A program made the position numbers and the translations under genes. Shown in pieces: positions 5,174 to 5,831 of a DNA stretch of 5,831 bases. Every line of letters starts with the position of its first letter. Within the stretch, counting starts at the first letter, position 1. The notes below the pieces were generated by a model that made no database searches, was not told the DNA's origin, and saw only the letters and a program-made list of their open reading frames with translations. This DNA is from Comamonadaceae bacterium (lineage in GTDB: Bacteria > Pseudomonadota > Gammaproteobacteria > Burkholderiales > Burkholderiaceae_C): the NCBI GenBank assembly GCA_947460065.1, contig CANHGF010000178.1, forward strand, positions 1-5,831, in the 5' to 3' direction.

Positions 5174-5295
5174 TCCTGCCAGCCGATAATGCACGGCTGC
5201 TGGCGCGCGCCCACGAGCGCTGCGCTGCGCCATGCATCATGGTTGCTGATCGCCAGGAATCAACAATGGCGATGCGCATGAAGCGTCATCCCGCA

Positions 5296-5324
5296 TTGCC
5301 TTTGCAGATGAAATCGCGTTTACT
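5296..5324 (+). promoter_or_regulatory. Weak sigma-70-like promoter candidate for the substrate-binding protein gene
   Basis: TTGCCT (5296-5301) and TTTACT (5319-5324) are separated by 17 bases, the preferred spacing. Each hexamer matches the consensus at four of six positions. This is the best pair I found in the 210 bases before the gene at 5383, but such matches are common by chance. Confidence 0.2.
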
Positions 5325-5382
5325 CTCGTAGGTTGACGCACTGTCTGGAAGCGCGCCGAGATACGAACCCTCAGGATGAAAA

Positions 5383-5831
5383 ATGCCATTGAAACGACGT
5401 GAATTCAGCGCCCTCGCAGGCGCCCTGCTGCTGGGATCGGGCGCTCGGGCGCAGACCGCGGGGCGCCCTATCCGGCTGGTCGTGGGCTTTACGCCCGGCG
5501 GCGGCGTGGACGTGGTCGCGCGCTTGGTCGCAGACCACATGGGCCGCCAGTTGGGGCAGCCCATCATCGTGGACAACAAGCCGGGCGGCGGAGGCGTGAT
5601 CGCCGCCGATCACGTGGCCAAGGGGCCGGCGGACGGCAGCCTGCTGGTCATGGGCACCGCCAACTCCATGACCGGCCCGCCCCTTCTGCAGCCCTCCCAG
5701 GTGCCTTACGACCCCTTCAAGGACTTCACGCCGGTCACGCAGATGGGCCTGTTCACCTTGGTGCTGGTGATCCCGCCGCAGCTGCCGGTGAACAACCTGG
5801 CCGAGTTCGTGGCCTACGCCCGCGAGCGCCC
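5383..5831 (+). CDS. Tripartite tricarboxylate transporter substrate-binding protein, Bug/TctC family (3' end outside window)
   Basis: The gene starts at the ATG 5383 with AGGA at 5373-5376 six bases ahead; 149 codons are in view of a usual total of about 320. Residues 1-23 (MPLKRREFSALAGALLLGSG, then ARA) are an export leader with a KRREF twin-arginine-like motif and cleavage near ARA|Q. Mature-domain signatures of the family are VVGFTPGGGVDVVAR (33-47) and VDNKPGGGGVIAADHVAK (63-80). These form the ligand-binding loops that hold a carboxylate group; PYDPFKDFTPVTQMG (108-122) is also typical. The protein would be periplasmic and deliver an unknown organic acid to a TctAB membrane pair, or act as an orphan sensor-receptor as many Burkholderiales Bug proteins do. 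No TctA or TctB gene is in the window. The permease relic upstream belongs to a different transporter class, so it is not an obvious partner. Confidence 0.92.
   Translation, partial: MPLKRREFSALAGALLLGSGARAQTAGRPIRLVVGFTPGGGVDVVARLVADHMGRQLGQPIIVDNKPGGGGVIAADHVAKGPADGSLLVMGTANSMTGPPLLQPSQVPYDPFKDFTPVTQMGLFTLVLVIPPQLPVNNLAEFVAYARER

Noticed and set aside
4789..5331. Overlapping frames on both strands between the cobalamin-protein gene and the Bug gene (141 aa minus, 177 aa plus)
   Set aside because: High Arg/Pro content, no motif and no ribosome binding site; typical chance frames in GC-rich DNA.
5266..5331. 21-residue open frame MAMRMKRHPALPLQMKSRLL with AGGA upstream
   Set aside because: Too short and featureless to support as a gene. 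It has no hydrophobic segment or obvious regulatory role, though a leader peptide cannot be excluded.

Overview
The window reads as GC-rich chromosomal DNA of a betaproteobacterium, most likely Burkholderiales (Comamonadaceae or a neighbouring lineage). The basis is codon use, a Bug/TctC-type binding protein, a cobalamin-binding protein of the PpaA/AerR antirepressor type, and the style of the outer-membrane and sigma-54 regulator proteins. This placement is an inference from protein families; no rRNA or marker gene is present.

Positions 1-3553 form the most interesting part, which I read as one module. Reading leftwards from 539 and running off the window edge is a secreted, extremely Asn/Ser/Thr-rich protein. 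It has a clean signal peptide and eight 9-10-residue TD(N/S)SN(R/S)S repeats, followed by a poly-Thr tract encoded by a trinucleotide microsatellite. Upstream of it (635-620, minus strand) is a textbook sigma-54 promoter, TGGCACC-N4-TTGCA, with exact GG-N10-GC spacing. Diverging from it are a predicted outer-membrane beta-barrel gene (1036-2178) and, 13 bp further on, a complete sigma-54 enhancer-binding activator (2192-3553). The activator has a VpsR-like N-terminal domain that lacks a phospho-acceptor Asp at the expected place. The simple model is that the activator, possibly together with a signal such as c-di-GMP, switches on the repeat protein through the sigma-54 promoter. The repeat protein would then be a surface or fibre-type product, with the barrel as its outer-membrane partner. 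The architecture is visible in the sequence; the amyloid/adhesin role is inference.

Positions 3554-3806 are a convergent intergenic gap. It holds a short relic that looks like the start of an IS3-family OrfA transposase, followed by a run of small hairpins and one strong hairpin (3760-3798) just beyond the stop of the next gene.

Positions 3807-4655 (minus strand) encode a 282-residue cobalamin-binding-domain protein of PpaA/AerR type. It keeps the PGxxHxxG histidine motif but has VT where CarH-type photoreceptors have EH. This hints at a phototrophic or photosynthesis-related ancestry, although no photosynthesis gene is in view.

Positions 4656-5382 are a 727-bp gene-poor stretch with several inverted repeats and a probable decayed 3' end of an inner-membrane permease (about 5027-5173). 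At 5383 a tripartite tricarboxylate transporter receptor (Bug/TctC family) with a Tat-like leader begins and runs off the right edge.
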